Source: Ascarosepion bandense
Lineage: Eukaryota; Mollusca; Cephalopoda; Sepiida; Sepiidae
Assembly (NCBI GenBank): GCA_037127315.1
Contig: JBBBDQ010000224.1
Span: forward strand, 7,506,001-7,570,000
Direction: 5' to 3'
DNA length: 64,000 nucleotides
The notes under the pieces were generated by a model. The model searched no databases, had not been told where the DNA came from, and saw nothing but the letters and a program-made list of their open reading frames with translations. A program made the translations under genes and the position numbers. Positions 21,701 through 31,634 of the stretch are shown here, in pieces. Within the stretch, counting starts at the first letter, position 1. Each line of letters opens with the position of its first letter.

Positions 21701-22000
21701 GAAGGGCTTGATGGTAGAATCCCAACGGAAATCCTATTAATTGTTAACAATTAAATATCAAAATTGATCCAGCCAGAGGTTTCAATGTAAATACAAATAC
21801 TTATTTATAAAGCCAATATGTATTTTTTTTACATATAAATGACAAAATCAAAATCTATAATCGTATGATCATATCTGCGAATTGAATTCATTTCATCGGT
21901 GATATTATGGAAAAATTTTAAAACTTGTTTGAGTTTGTGTGTGGTTAAAGAAACCGGAGGTATACTTGCAAACAGAAAAAGTCAATAAAAAGCGTAGGGA

Positions 22001-22098
22001 ATAGAAAGGAAAAGAAAGAAGGAAAGGAAAGGAGGAAGAAAGAAAAAGAAAGAAGAAAGACGAAGAGGAGAAGAGGCAAAGAGGAAAGAGGAGTGAAA
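22001..22098 (+). repeat. Polypurine tract
   Basis: About 100 bases almost entirely A/G on the + strand (GAAAG, GGAAA, GAAGAGGAG motifs). The complementary strand gives a spurious Phe/Leu/Ser-rich frame. Confidence 0.9.
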
Positions 22099-22199
22099 CT
22101 GTATGCTAAAATTACAGACAGGAAGAAACGCGGGTCAGTAAGGTAGGGGAGATTCGTTACTGTCAGCACTCTTTAATAATATGGAACGCACAAATATTT

Positions 22200-22203
<4 letters not shown>

Positions 22204-22236
<33 letters not shown>
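22204..22236. repeat. (TA)n microsatellite
   Basis: Short pure TA array. Confidence 0.95.
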
Positions 22237-22239
<3 letters not shown>

Positions 22240-22444
22240 TTGACAAAATTACATAAATAAATTAAGACTTATAATTTAAAATCATATGAACTTTTTCAAA
22301 ACAAAGATGTAAGATTGTTTTTGTTTTATTAATATATGAACATGAAAATTAAGCGCAATATAAATAAATAATTCTTTACCTCCCACATTGCGCTAAAAGC
22401 ATAAGAGTTTAGTAGAATATTGGCGCCAGTGGAACAGTACAATT

Positions 22445-22580
22445 TTTCTTCTTCTTCTGTGGGATATGTCCCTTTAGGATGTAGGCAATCATGGCCTACC
22501 ACGTCTCCCTAACCCTGGTGGCTCTTAGCGTGCTTTCTCTTGTTAACCCACCTAAACTTTGCTCTGCCATCCACTTGCTC
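22445..22580 (-). mobile_element. LINE-R outer copy, 3' end segment
   Basis: The minus strand encodes the last ~40 residues of the LINE-R ORF (TRESTLRATRVRETW then AMIAYILKG) and ends in GAAGAAGAA at 22446-22458. It is separated from the matching upstream portion (23965-24957) by a nested LINE-R insertion. Confidence 0.75.
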
Positions 22581-23964
22581 TTCTTCTTCTTCTTCTTCTT
22601 CTTCTTCTTCTATGTGCCCTGTCCCTGCAGGACGTAGGTGATCATGGTTCTCCACGTCTCCCTATCCCTTGTGGCTCTTAGTATGTTTGAGCCTGTTGCT
22701 CCTGGCAACCCCGTTTCGTCATCCACCTGATCAGACCCTGCAAATATGTTATCCGCTGCCTTCCTCTGTCTCTCCTTCCTTCTATCTGACCAGTCAGTAT
22801 CAGGTTCTCCAGGCTCTCTTTCCTCATTGCATGTCCCAGTTGTCTCTTCCTGATGCTCAGCATTAATTTCCTTTTTGTTGCCATTCTTTCCAACACCTCC
22901 TCGTTGCTTGCATGCTCAGTCCACGGTATCCGTAGCATCCTTCTGTAGAACCACATTTCGCCCGTCTCCAGTTTTGTCCTCATTTTCGATGATAATGTCC
23001 AGCATTCACTGCCGTATTGAAGAACTGACATCACGTAGCAGTCTAGCACTCTTTTCTTCGTTTCTTTTGAGATTTTCCTGTGTGTTAGTATTTTGCTCAT
23101 CTTCTGGAACGCGTCCTTTGCCATGCCAATTCGCTTTCGGATCTCCGTGTCGCACTTTCCATCTTCTGTTAGAACACTTCCTAAGTACTTAAATTTTTGT
23201 ACTTGCTTGCTTCCGTTATCCCCCACCTGTATTTGGCATTTTGGGTTGTATCTTTTGCCGATGAACATGCACTCAGTTTTCTTAAAGTTTATTTGTAGTC
23301 CCTTCTTGTCACTCTCCACTGCTACTTTCTGTATGAGGCCTTGTAGTTTCCTTTCCGTGTCCGCAATCAGCACTGTATCGTCCGCATACCTTATGTTGTT
23401 CAGGTTGTGGCCTCCAATAACAAATCCTGGCGTGTCATCTAGGGCCCTCAAAATATTCTCGCTGTATAGGTTGAACAAATCCGGTGAAAAGACACATCCT
23501 TGTCTGACGCCTTTTTCTATCTTTGTGTGTCTACTGAGGTTGTTACCTGTCCGTATGCAGGCCGTTTGCTGCCAGTAGAGATTCTTGATTATTCTTATGT
23601 CTTTTCCGAAAATGTCGAGGCTGCCTAGCATCTCCATCAATTCTTTGTGTCGTATTTTGTCGAATGCTTTCGCGTAGTCAATGAAGCATAGGTACAAGTC
23701 TTTCTTCATTTGTAATGCCCTTTCAGAGAGCATCCTAATCATGAATATGGCGTTTCTTATTCCAGTGTCCTTGACGAACCCACATTGTTCCTACCCTATC
23801 TCTGGCCTGATTCTGCTTCTCGCTCTATTCATCAGGATTCTGACAATCAGTTTTGTAATGTGACTCATTAAGCTGATAGTTCTATGTAGTTCGCACTTGT
23901 TTGCACCAGGTTTCTTCGGCAGCGCTATAAATATCGACTTGCATAGGTCGTCTGGTATTATTTC
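22581..23964 (-). mobile_element. LINE-R inner copy (RTE-group LINE, 5'-truncated)
   Basis: Starts on the minus strand at the linker/early RT (PDDLCKSIFIALPKKPG) and ends with GCACATA followed by (GAA)n at 22581-22610. RTE-group elements characteristically end in short tandem repeats instead of poly-A. Both ends abut parts of another LINE-R copy in the same orientation, placing this copy inside the older one. Confidence 0.8.
22678..23742 (-). pseudogene. LINE-R reverse transcriptase, longest open segment
   Basis: A 354-residue open segment carrying FIDYAKAFDKIRH (motif A Asp at residue 22), [18 protein letters not shown] (78-83 region), catalytic YADD (119-122), KYLGSVLTEDGKCDTEIRKR and the C-terminal IEGRRDRGRQRITYLQ block. 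The reading frame continues upstream to 23964 but is interrupted by a TAG just before EQCGFVKDTG. The C-terminus is frameshifted near the end, so the natural ORF tail is lost. Catalytic residues are intact; the endonuclease is absent by truncation. RTE-group (BovB-like) assignment rests on motif style. Confidence 0.85.
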
Positions 23965-24957
23965 GCTGCTTCAGGCCCATAAAAAAAGCCTTCTCCAAGC
24001 CATCCTTTCTTATCACATGTCTCAGGAACTTAAGCTGTCTTTTTCTGATACTCATTATTAATTTCCATTTTGTTTCCATCCTTTCCAAAACCTCATCATT
24101 GCTCACATGCTCAATCCATATCTGCAGCAACCTTCTGTAGAATCACACTTCAGTTGCTTCATGTTTTTCCTTCATCTCTGATTATATTGTCTCGCATTCG
24201 CTGTCATATGAAGAACAGACATCACGTAGTAATCCAGCACTCTCTTCTTTGTTTCTAGCGAAATTTTCTGGAATTCATCCTTCGCTATACCAATTCGCAT
24301 TTGGTTGCACTCTCCGTCTTCTGTTAAAACACTTCCCCAGTCTTTAAACTTTTCTACATGTTTGATTTTATTATCCCCTACCTGTAATTGACATTTTGTG
24401 ATCCTCTGTTTGCTTAGGTTTTCTTGTAGTTTATTTGTAGTTTTTTTTTTTTACTTTCTCCATATAACGTTTTAGAAGGTCTTGTAGTTTTCTTTCCGCG
24501 TCGGCTACCAGTACTATTTCATCTGCGTATCTTTTGTTCAGATTGTAACCGCTGATGACGAATTCTGGCATAACTTTTAGGGTCCTCAGAATAGTCTCGC
24601 TGTACAAATTAAATAATGAAAAGACACATCCCTGTCTTACACCCCTTTCTATCACCTGAATTCTTTTCTTGTCTGTATACAGTCATTTTTCTGCTAGTAA
24701 AGGGTCCTTGATTACCGTAATGTCTTTCCCAAAAATATCAAAGTTGCTGAGCATGTCTAGCAATTCTTTTTCGCGTACTTCATCGAATGCCTTGGCATAG
24801 TCTACAAACCTTAGGTAAACGTCCTTTTTCATTTGTATCGCCCATTCTGATAGCATCCTAAGCATAAATATAGCATTCCTTGTTTCAGTGTCCTTGACGA
24901 AACCGCACATTTTTTGTCTTACCTCCGGCCAGATTCTGCTTCCGCTCTATTTATCAT
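23965..24957 (-). pseudogene. LINE-R outer copy, RT segment
   Basis: The minus strand runs from MCGFVKDTETRNAIFMLRML through FVDYAKAFDEVREKELL, GVRQGCVFS, a degraded YADE (catalytic second Asp lost: RYADEIVLVADAE), KRYMEK and WIEHVSNDEVLERMETKWK to RKDGLEKAFF. It then stops at the nested insertion. Frameshifts and a small deletion near the C-terminus mark it as older than the inner copy. Confidence 0.8.
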
Positions 24958-25180
24958 GTAAAACGAATTTTCATTGGCTTAAATCCAAAAACAATCAGAA
25001 CAATAAATGTTCAGGATGAATTTTGCGAATTATTGCAATAAGGGAATTTTAAATGTTGCCATCATATTGCTACAGTAAACATTGTAAAACCATTTCTTAC
25101 GATAATTCAGCAGAGAAAACTGTGAAATTGAAATGATGGAGAAACCTTAGAATATTTGGCAGACTGTCGTCTTTTCGGAT

Positions 25181-25389
25181 TAATACCCTTGGAAAAGATA
25201 TTCATCCTATCTTCCCTCCAGTCATGGCTTAAATAACAGAAGAGATTGGGTTCTATAGCCTTGGGTGGCAAGCAGTCTACCGCAGAAAGTAATGATAATT
25301 TACTGCGGGTTAACTTGCCCAGTCAGTCATGTTTTTTAATACATGATTGTCCAAGCGTGCATCACGAATGACACTTAACTGACCAATCA
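25181..25389 (+). mobile_element. SINE-A, copy 2 (5'-truncated)
   Basis: Body and tail of SINE-A: TAATACCCTTGGAAAAG, GGGTTCTATAGCCTTGG, AGTCTACCGCAGAAAG, CCCAGTCAGTCATG and CAAGCGTGCATCACGAA, ending ACTTAACTGACC. The tRNA-like head is missing. Confidence 0.8.
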
Positions 25390-25944
25390 TCTTTTCAAAG
25401 ATTTGGCATTTTCACAGATTTTTAGTTGTAGATGAGTTTACTTTTAACAAATCAAATATTGTATTTGAACTCTCCACAGTCCACTATCAAATGTCTAGTT
25501 TTTCATATGTTGAAAACATTGTTTTTTGGAATGCAATAAAGTAACAATTCTGAATCTTGACTGTTTGCGTTGGGAATGTTACTTTTGAAAAAGGCAGAAT
25601 GTATTCACTATCATATTTACTGACGGTTTTTTAAACAAATCTAAAGCTTTTGTCAGGGAAGAACGAACAACTTAAATCACTGAAGTACGACCTGCCAGAT
25701 TAATATTAAGAAATTCTTATTGACCTTGACATGTAAAAATATCTGGCAAAATTGAAACGTGATATGTTAAATAATAAAAAGTATAGCGATTGTTTTATTG
25801 CAAATTTATCGAATATCACACGTTAAAAATTAGATCTAATTATTTTTTTGTCCGAAAGAGTAAAAACATACATGGTTATGTCAAAAGTTTTTTTTATTGT
25901 TCATTTTAAGTAATGGTTGTTTTTTTTTCAAATAGGTCCCTGCA

Positions 25945-25947
<3 letters not shown>
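25390..25947. other. Intergenic, nothing recognised
   Basis: AT-rich, no domain-bearing frame or element signature. Confidence 0.5.

Positions 25948-26010
<63 letters not shown>
25948..26010. repeat. (TA)n microsatellite
   Basis: Pure (TA)31, read through by a spurious 87-codon frame. Confidence 0.97.
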
Positions 26011-26017
<7 letters not shown>

Positions 26018-26044
26018 CTTCAGTGAGAATTTTATGTATGCAGG

Positions 26045-26125
26045 CAAACAAAGTTATAGCTTAAGTAGAAGTGGATGTGCGAGTGATGTAATGAATAGTG
26101 GTTTTAAGTTCGAATTCCAGTTAGG
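26045..26125 (+). mobile_element. tRNA-like SINE head (tentative)
   Basis: TATAGCTTAAGTAGAAGTGG resembles a pol III A box, and TTAAGTTCGAATTCC about 50 bp on is a good B box. It sits directly after a (TA)n array. No second copy of the body was recognised in the window. Confidence 0.45.
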
Positions 26126-26837
26126 TTACACGAAAATAGATTTGAAAAGTTATGTGTACATCTCTTCCTCTCGACTATAGATTAAATAAAGGGTTTGTAT
26201 TTGAAAAAAAATCTGTTATCCGAAAAAAGTTAATGCAATATTTACTCGAAAAAAAAAAAGGATTATTCTTCCAATCCAATATGTTTCGGTTAAAAAAATT
26301 GGTCTTATACTTATTTTGCCATTATGTGTGATTTTCCCCATGAGTTAAAATGAGGCCTTGAAATCGGTCTCATTTCTTTTGTTACCTTTGTTCTTTAGTG
26401 TTTATACTTTTCGAAACTTGCACATTGATATTATGCCTTAAACTATCGTAGTGTGACAAAGACGTGTGCTTTATAATTTCTCCTGTGAGAAGGAACACTG
26501 ATAAGCGAAAAATAAAATTTCCAAACTGCAATTATCAGTCTAGCACATCACCCACATAACGTCACTTGGATACAATATATATCTTTTGAAATTGTAAATA
26601 AATCGTTCGTAAAATGTCAGTAATAAAGACGGGTTTCTACTAAAACATTTCTATTAAGATGCCTTTTGATGAGAGATCGTAGATAGTACTTGAACAAACA
26701 GATTATCAATTTAATACAATCACCATAAATTGATCTAGATATTCGCCGCTTTTATAATCAAAGTGGATAAATATATACAAAAAACAACAGATATTGTCCT
26801 TTAGTAAATAAACACGTACACATATATGTATGACTAA
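26126..26837. other. Intergenic, nothing recognised
   Basis: AT-rich sequence with no recognisable gene or repeat family. Confidence 0.45.
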
Positions 26838-26935
26838 AAATCCAATTTGGTCTAACGCTTAGAAGCTTTGTCTCGCTAGATTAATTACTGCCGAGTAGTG
26901 ATTTCAAACCATACTTTCGGCTTGTGCCACATCTC
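26838..26935 (+). mobile_element. SINE-B, copy 1
   Basis: TTTGGTCTAACGCTTAGAAGC, TTGTCTCGCTAGATTAATTA and GAGTAGTGATTTCAAACCA align with the reverse complement of the element at 32099-32224. tRNA-like A and B boxes are diverged. A (GA)n stretch (26965-26991) follows. Confidence 0.6.
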
Positions 26936-27299
26936 AGCTTTGCTTTGTAAATCATTATATGTAAAGAGAGAGAGAAAGAGAGAGAGAGAGATAATAACTA
27001 AAATTGAATATGTTTACTTATCTTGCCTCAACTCTAGCGTAGTATTAGATTGTCAGCTAGGTAGCATCATTTACAGTTTAAATTACCACATGTAGCAGGC
27101 ATTGACGGTCAGCAGTTTGATGACCAATTCCTTGACTGAATGTCCCTAAGACTCAAGTAAAACTTACTTATCAAAACACGGATGCACATTCCCACCAGCT
27201 TGTGGAACTGTGGGATGCTTGTAGAACGAAGGTAGCAGAAACAATCACAATTTAAAAATTATTTCACTGTTTGATTGGGTGCCTTCTTGATATGAATGT

Positions 27300-27490
27300 T
27301 TGGGGCCCCTCGCACTCTCTTTCCACTTCTTCAGCACGCCGCTGAACCGTAAGTTTTATACTAACAGTTCCTTCTCTCGCACTTCTCGCTTAGGGGATTT
27401 TCTTTCGCTTTGTGCTTTTCGGTCAACTTTGATCTTCAAATATTTAAATGCAATGACTATCATTATTTTCTTTTTCCTTAATAATATTTT
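27300..27490 (+). pseudogene. LINE-J C-terminal relic
   Basis: The translation contains RKFYTNSSFSRTSRLGDFLS followed by LNAMT, matching the SCSFLSRTSRLWNSLPYS block just before the end of the intact LINE-J ORF at 11223-13403. No poly-A tail or family 3' end remains. Confidence 0.65.
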
Positions 27491-27621
27491 TCCTTTTTTT
27501 CATATTCTTTCGCACTCAATTCCACCTTTGCACCTTAATCGCTTTATTACTTCGACTGAAGAAAATTGAATGCATTTCCATGAAACTCTGGGTAGAGACA
27601 AAATAAGTGAATTTGGTTAAT

Positions 27622-27626
<5 letters not shown>

Positions 27627-27679
<53 letters not shown>

Positions 27680-27694
27680 AATAATAATAATAAT
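27627..27694. repeat. (TTA)n followed by (ATA)n: self-complementary trinucleotide array
   Basis: About 50 bp of TTA repeats pass directly into about 18 bp of AAT-phase repeats, so the array can fold back on itself. Confidence 0.95.
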
Positions 27695-28101
27695 TTCCTA
27701 ACTTTTGATATTCCGCACTTTCTACCAGTGTTTAACGAAAAAAAATCGTTATAATTATTAACTAGCTAGCTAGCTAACTAAGCTTGGTTGTGTCTTGAAA
27801 TATTCATGAAAATATTTGCGACGAATAAGTTTGATCGCATGTCGAACAAATCTCATATTTTTTATGTTCATAAGTTTATAATCTGAAAGCAGAAGAATTG
27901 AACTATGAGTTCTCAGTGTGTTTATCATAATTACTGAGAAGCGAACGCATGCACGTGGTTGAGCATTGCAGAATACTGACTGCTTCGCATGCGCCTGAGG
28001 ATCTGCTCACCAGCCGGACACACAGACACATAGTTGCTCTGGTACGTGCACACACGCAAACTTAATCATTTAGAGCTTTAACAGCACGCTCCATTATGCA
28101 A

Positions 28102-28106
<5 letters not shown>

Positions 28107-28170
<64 letters not shown>

Positions 28171-28176
28171 CTATCT
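28107..28176. repeat. (CT)n(ATCT)n compound microsatellite
   Basis: CT dinucleotides to about 28152, then six ATCT tetranucleotides. Confidence 0.97.
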
Positions 28177-28294
28177 CAACTTCGTATTCACGTTCACTTA
28201 TTTTTACCCATTAAAACACTCAATATATGTGAAGATGAGTGGCTATCAGCAATCAGCTAAGTTCAACATTTAGTTTTATTTGGTTCTATATATA

Positions 28295-28413
28295 TAGGGT
28301 GATTTAAAATTACCTCCCTATTTTATGTTTGAAGGACTATCCCGTCTTGTAAGAATAGTTAAACGGGAGAGTTCATCATACATAAAATAAGGAGTTACTT
28401 TTCAATTAAACTG
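28295..28413. mobile_element. Palindromic MITE, copy 1 (~119 bp, TA-flanked)
   Basis: The left end (TAGGGTGATTTAAAATTACC then TCCCTATTTTATG) is an imperfect inverted repeat of the right end (CATAAAATAAGGAGTTACTT then TTCAATTAAACTG). TA dinucleotides at 28293-28294 and 28414-28415 fit the target duplication of Tc1/mariner-type elements. It has no coding capacity. A second copy lies at 32232-32351. Confidence 0.75.
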
Positions 28414-28429
28414 TATATGGAATAAAAAT

Positions 28430-28915
28430 ACATAAATTTTTATATATAAAAAATAGTTTTGGAGGAAAGATGCGTGATAAACTGGAAACAATTTTTCGCG
28501 TGACGCTTTTGGTTCCGATGATTTTTTAAGCGACGAAAAAATTTTCCACTTTGTCATACACATACACAAATATGTATGTGTGTGCTATAGACACCTGCTG
28601 AATCACATTTGAGCTTGTTAACCATCCACAAGGTCCAGCTGTAATTTATACAGAAACCTCTATGAACAAACCGTAGTTACAGTTTCTAGGAAAAAACGCA
28701 CAATCTCTCATGATCACATTTGTTAAACAACGCCAGTACACTCAACCTTCGGTCATGATGACGTGTGACTTCGTGCTATTACAAGCATCAACGGCTTCCA
28801 GTAGTACACAATATCACTTACAAGTTTTTCATGTATGCCATGATCACCTCTCAATAGTGATAACATTAATGGGTCCTTCCTAAAAAGTCAACCATAGTGA
28901 GATGTTCGAACACAC
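28430..28915. other. Intergenic, nothing recognised
   Basis: No gene. A short inverted CACATACACAAATATGTATGTGTG lies near 28559-28583. Confidence 0.45.

Positions 28916-28987
<72 letters not shown>
28916..28987. repeat. (TA)n microsatellite
   Basis: TA array with one internal CA interruption. Confidence 0.97.
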
Positions 28988-28989
<2 letters not shown>

Positions 28990-29020
28990 CGACGTCAGTG
29001 TCACAACTCGGAGTTTATAC

Positions 29021-29063
29021 ATTCCGCAATCATCAAGTGCATATTACCTGATGATTGCGTAAT
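29021..29063. repeat. Inverted repeat (15-bp arms, 13-bp loop)
   Basis: ATTCCGCAATCATCA (29021-29035) pairs with TGATGATTGCGTAAT (29049-29063) with one mismatch. It lies between two (TA)n arrays (28916-28987, 29126-29163). Confidence 0.85.
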
Positions 29064-29122
29064 GGACAAAAATTATATAATTAATAGATTTTGTAATCAT
29101 AAATAAGAACATTTTTTGAAAA

Positions 29123-29125
<3 letters not shown>

Positions 29126-29163
<38 letters not shown>
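29126..29163. repeat. (TA)n microsatellite
   Basis: Pure TA array. Confidence 0.97.
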
Positions 29164-29165
<2 letters not shown>

Positions 29166-29699
29166 CTTTTGTAAACGAGTTATTAAGCGACCTTTGTTTC
29201 TACTATATGTTGTGTCAGGCAATTTGCCAGGAAGAAAAGTTAGCTATTATGTTATTCCCGGGTAAAAATGAATTACTGAATGAAAAACTGAAATTATATC
29301 TAAGTGTAGCCATAATATAAAATAACTTTTAGGGTCATACAACCATGGATGAAAATTGCGCATTCATAATAATCCCCGTTATTAAAAAACGGTAAAATCA
29401 GTTCATGCAAATCCCCTGAAGACACCACATAGTAGAAACATAGGTCGAGTAATAACTCGTTTGCAAATGAAAAATATTCAAAAGTTCTACAATATAACGT
29501 ATTGAACATTTTTTAAAAATAAAACTGTACTGGTCTTATTTAATTATATCCAAAAACTAAGTAATTACACTCTCACACCCTGATTGAGCACTCTGGAAGA
29601 ATGGTAGACTTTGTAAAACTAAGTATATGCTACTCTAGCATATACGCATCGCTCTATTCCGTAATAAATTAGAGCACTCTGGCTATTGGGCGTGTATAA
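29164..29699. other. Intergenic, nothing recognised; may include decayed Penelope-like coding sequence
   Basis: The next segment encodes the C-terminus of an endonuclease-like domain, so its upstream part should lie here, but I could not recognise a GIY-YIG motif. Confidence 0.4.
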
Positions 29700-29720
29700 T
29701 GATAATGTATCCTCAAAGAA

Positions 29721-29878
29721 GCAAGAACAGCTAAATCAACAACGGAACCATGTTTCCTTTGTCTTCAAGAAAAAATTAAAATCATTAAATATATGAATAG
29801 CAACAAGCTTTTAAACCAGAGGCATGAAATCACAGTAAACTGCAAGCACATTAAAGAACTAACCTTACAATCATGCTA
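29721..29878 (+). pseudogene. C-terminus of Penelope-type endonuclease (CxxC...CxH segment)
   Basis: The frame reads ARTAKSTTEPCFLCLQEKIK, then a linker with NKLLNQRHEI and NCKHIKELTL before a TAA at 29876-29878. The CxLCxxEK...LLNxRxE...CxH pattern is the conserved end of GIY-YIG endonuclease domains that I associate with Penelope-like retroelements. The segment is short and truncated upstream, so the family call is tentative. It lies 0.83 kb upstream of the hammerhead-like motif. Confidence 0.55.
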
Positions 29879-29954
29879 AAAATACTACAAAAGCCAGATC
29901 TAGGACCCCTTAGAAATGATACACCTTCATAGTACTAACAACACACTTACACAC

Positions 29955-30088
29955 ACGACAAACCGTAATCTAATTTAAAATTTAAAAAAATTAAAGATTT
30001 TATAAAAAAAATCGATTTCCTAAATTCAAAATTAAGGTTAAATATACAAAATTAGATTAATTATAAAAACTGTGCTTAAATACACACA
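29955..30088 (+). repeat. Penelope 3' region direct repeat, unit 1
   Basis: ATCTAATTTAAAATTTAAAA, AATCGATTTCCTAAAT and TACAAAATTAGATTAATTAT, then AACTGTGCTTAAATAC. It repeats about 303 bp downstream. Confidence 0.85.
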
Positions 30089-30261
30089 TTAAATTTTACC
30101 TATTACCTTAAATACAAACACACCTATTTACCTATTACCTTAAATACAACATTAAATCTTACATCCTACATTAAATTCTACCAATTACGCACCCATTACC
30201 TACTTACCTATTAGCTTAAATACTAACATTAAATTTTACAATTTGCATTAAATCTTACCTA

Positions 30262-30382
30262 TTACACACCACAAAATGTGATCTAATTTAAAATTTAAAA
30301 TTTAATAGAAAAAATCGATTTCCTAAATCCAAAATTAATGTTAAATATACAAAATTAGATTAATTATAAAAACTGTGCTTAA
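30262..30382 (+). repeat. Penelope 3' region direct repeat, unit 2
   Basis: Same blocks as unit 1 with few differences. Between the units the sequence is reiterated TTAAAT/TTACCTATTACC, suggesting repeated slippage. Confidence 0.85.
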
Positions 30383-30710
30383 ATACAAAAAAAATATTGT
30401 AGTTGTACAAATAAGCGGTAAGTCCAATCCCATCCTTCCCACCCCTTACACCTCCCTACTCTGCTCCTCTAAGAAATCCAAAGGATAAAGTCTAGTCGCA
30501 AGATCATAAAACTTACATCCTATCTGGTAATGTTAAATATGTCTACAAAACTCCAAGACACTCATTAATCAACTATATTCACTACCCACACCACTTTCTT
30601 CAAAATTCAAACGGACAATTCACAAGACTTATTTCCTTATTACTAACACCCCACCAACATCCTACACACAACCCACCAAATATAAGAAAAGAGGCTTCCA
30701 TTCTTGTCCA

Positions 30711-30770
30711 CACCACATGATGAAGCATTGTAGTTTTAATGTCGAAACAAATGTACGATTTGTAGTGGAT
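30711..30770 (+). ncRNA. Hammerhead ribozyme-like motif (type I, one core substitution)
   Basis: Helix I: CCAC 30713-30716 pairs with GTGG 30765-30768. The core strand 30717-30723 reads ATGATGA where CUGANGA is expected, so C3 is A. Helix II: GCATT 30725-30729 pairs with AATGT 30738-30742 (one G-U pair; the closing 30724/30743 is an A-C mismatch). GAAA lies at 30744-30747. Helix III: CAAAT 30748-30752 pairs with ATTTG 30758-30762 around the loop GTACG. T30763 and A30764 occupy the U16.1 and H17 positions, with cleavage expected after A30764. All strands are in the right order and spacing. C3 pairs with G8 in active ribozymes, so this copy is probably inactive. Confidence 0.6.
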
Positions 30771-30790
30771 ATATAAAAAAATTGTACATG

Positions 30791-31634
30791 TTCTAAAATA
30801 TAATTAATAATAAATATTCACAGCTCTATATATTATATATCGAGCACTGTATTAAATTAATGTTTTGGACGTTGGAAAAAATTTTTTCTTCGTTCCTTAT
30901 TCACTCGGATATATAAGAGGAGTATAATGAAATATACATATATTTACTCAAGTTCAGATTAAACACTCTGGATCTACTCACATATATCCACGAATATACC
31001 CTGGTACCCACATACCCATAGATTGACTTACACACGCATATACACCATTACACGCACATGTGTAAACAGAGAAATATATGCGTATACAAAATTAATCTGA
31101 AATTTAAAATTCTGCAGAACACATTTAACTCTTTTTTCATTTTTATGTCTTTTTCCTTTCTTTAATTTATTTTTATGCATAATTTAATTTTGATAAATAG
31201 AAATGAAATCAAGTTTTCATTTTTGTCGTATGGCTGACACTCTATGTAAGATACTAGATAACATTTCTGAAGCGTTATTGAAGAACTCGTTTCATTTCAA
31301 AAGTATGCAAAACTAGATAGTCATTTATTTTCAATAACATAAAATTAAAAAACAGCAAAAATAAAATCTTAGCGGAAAAAGACGAAGTTCGATTTTCTTG
31401 ATGTCTTCGTAAAATCTGTAATGTCAAAATATTTTCATTTTTTTCTAGCTATTTTCTATCAAACTTGGCTGTTTTTAACAATTCGGTGAAATAGCCCACT
31501 TCTGTTATAATATACAAACATGTAAAAATACTTGTGGGTGTGTTTTAGATCTTATATGAAACTTGCTGTTCATACTTTGTAAAAATGTAATGTCTACTGA
31601 TATTCACGTCAATAACGAGAAATATTCATAGCTT
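30791..31634. other. Intergenic, nothing recognised
   Basis: AT-rich with CATA/CACA-rich patches near 30970-31075. No gene. Confidence 0.45.

Larger units (their letters stand above)
29700..30790 (+). mobile_element. Penelope-like element, 3' end
   Basis: The order is: C-terminal Cys/His segment of a GIY-YIG-type retroelement endonuclease (29721-29878), an A/T-rich and then C-rich 3' region with a ~125-bp direct repeat, and a hammerhead-like fold at 30711-30770. The hammerhead near the element end fits the known association of hammerhead ribozymes with Penelope-like retroelements. The upstream reverse transcriptase is not recognisable, so the assignment is an inference from these pieces. Confidence 0.55.

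Noticed and set aside
22678..23742. A host reverse-transcriptase-like gene
   Set aside because: It is one of about ten copies of the same RTE-type LINE in the window, truncated and ending in the family's (GAA)n tail.
25917..26180. Open frames with Ile-Tyr runs here and at other (TA)n arrays (16936, 21562, 28897, 33258, 46375, 47553, 55756)
   Set aside because: They are translations of TA microsatellites extended by chance flanks; no domain and no homologous flanks.
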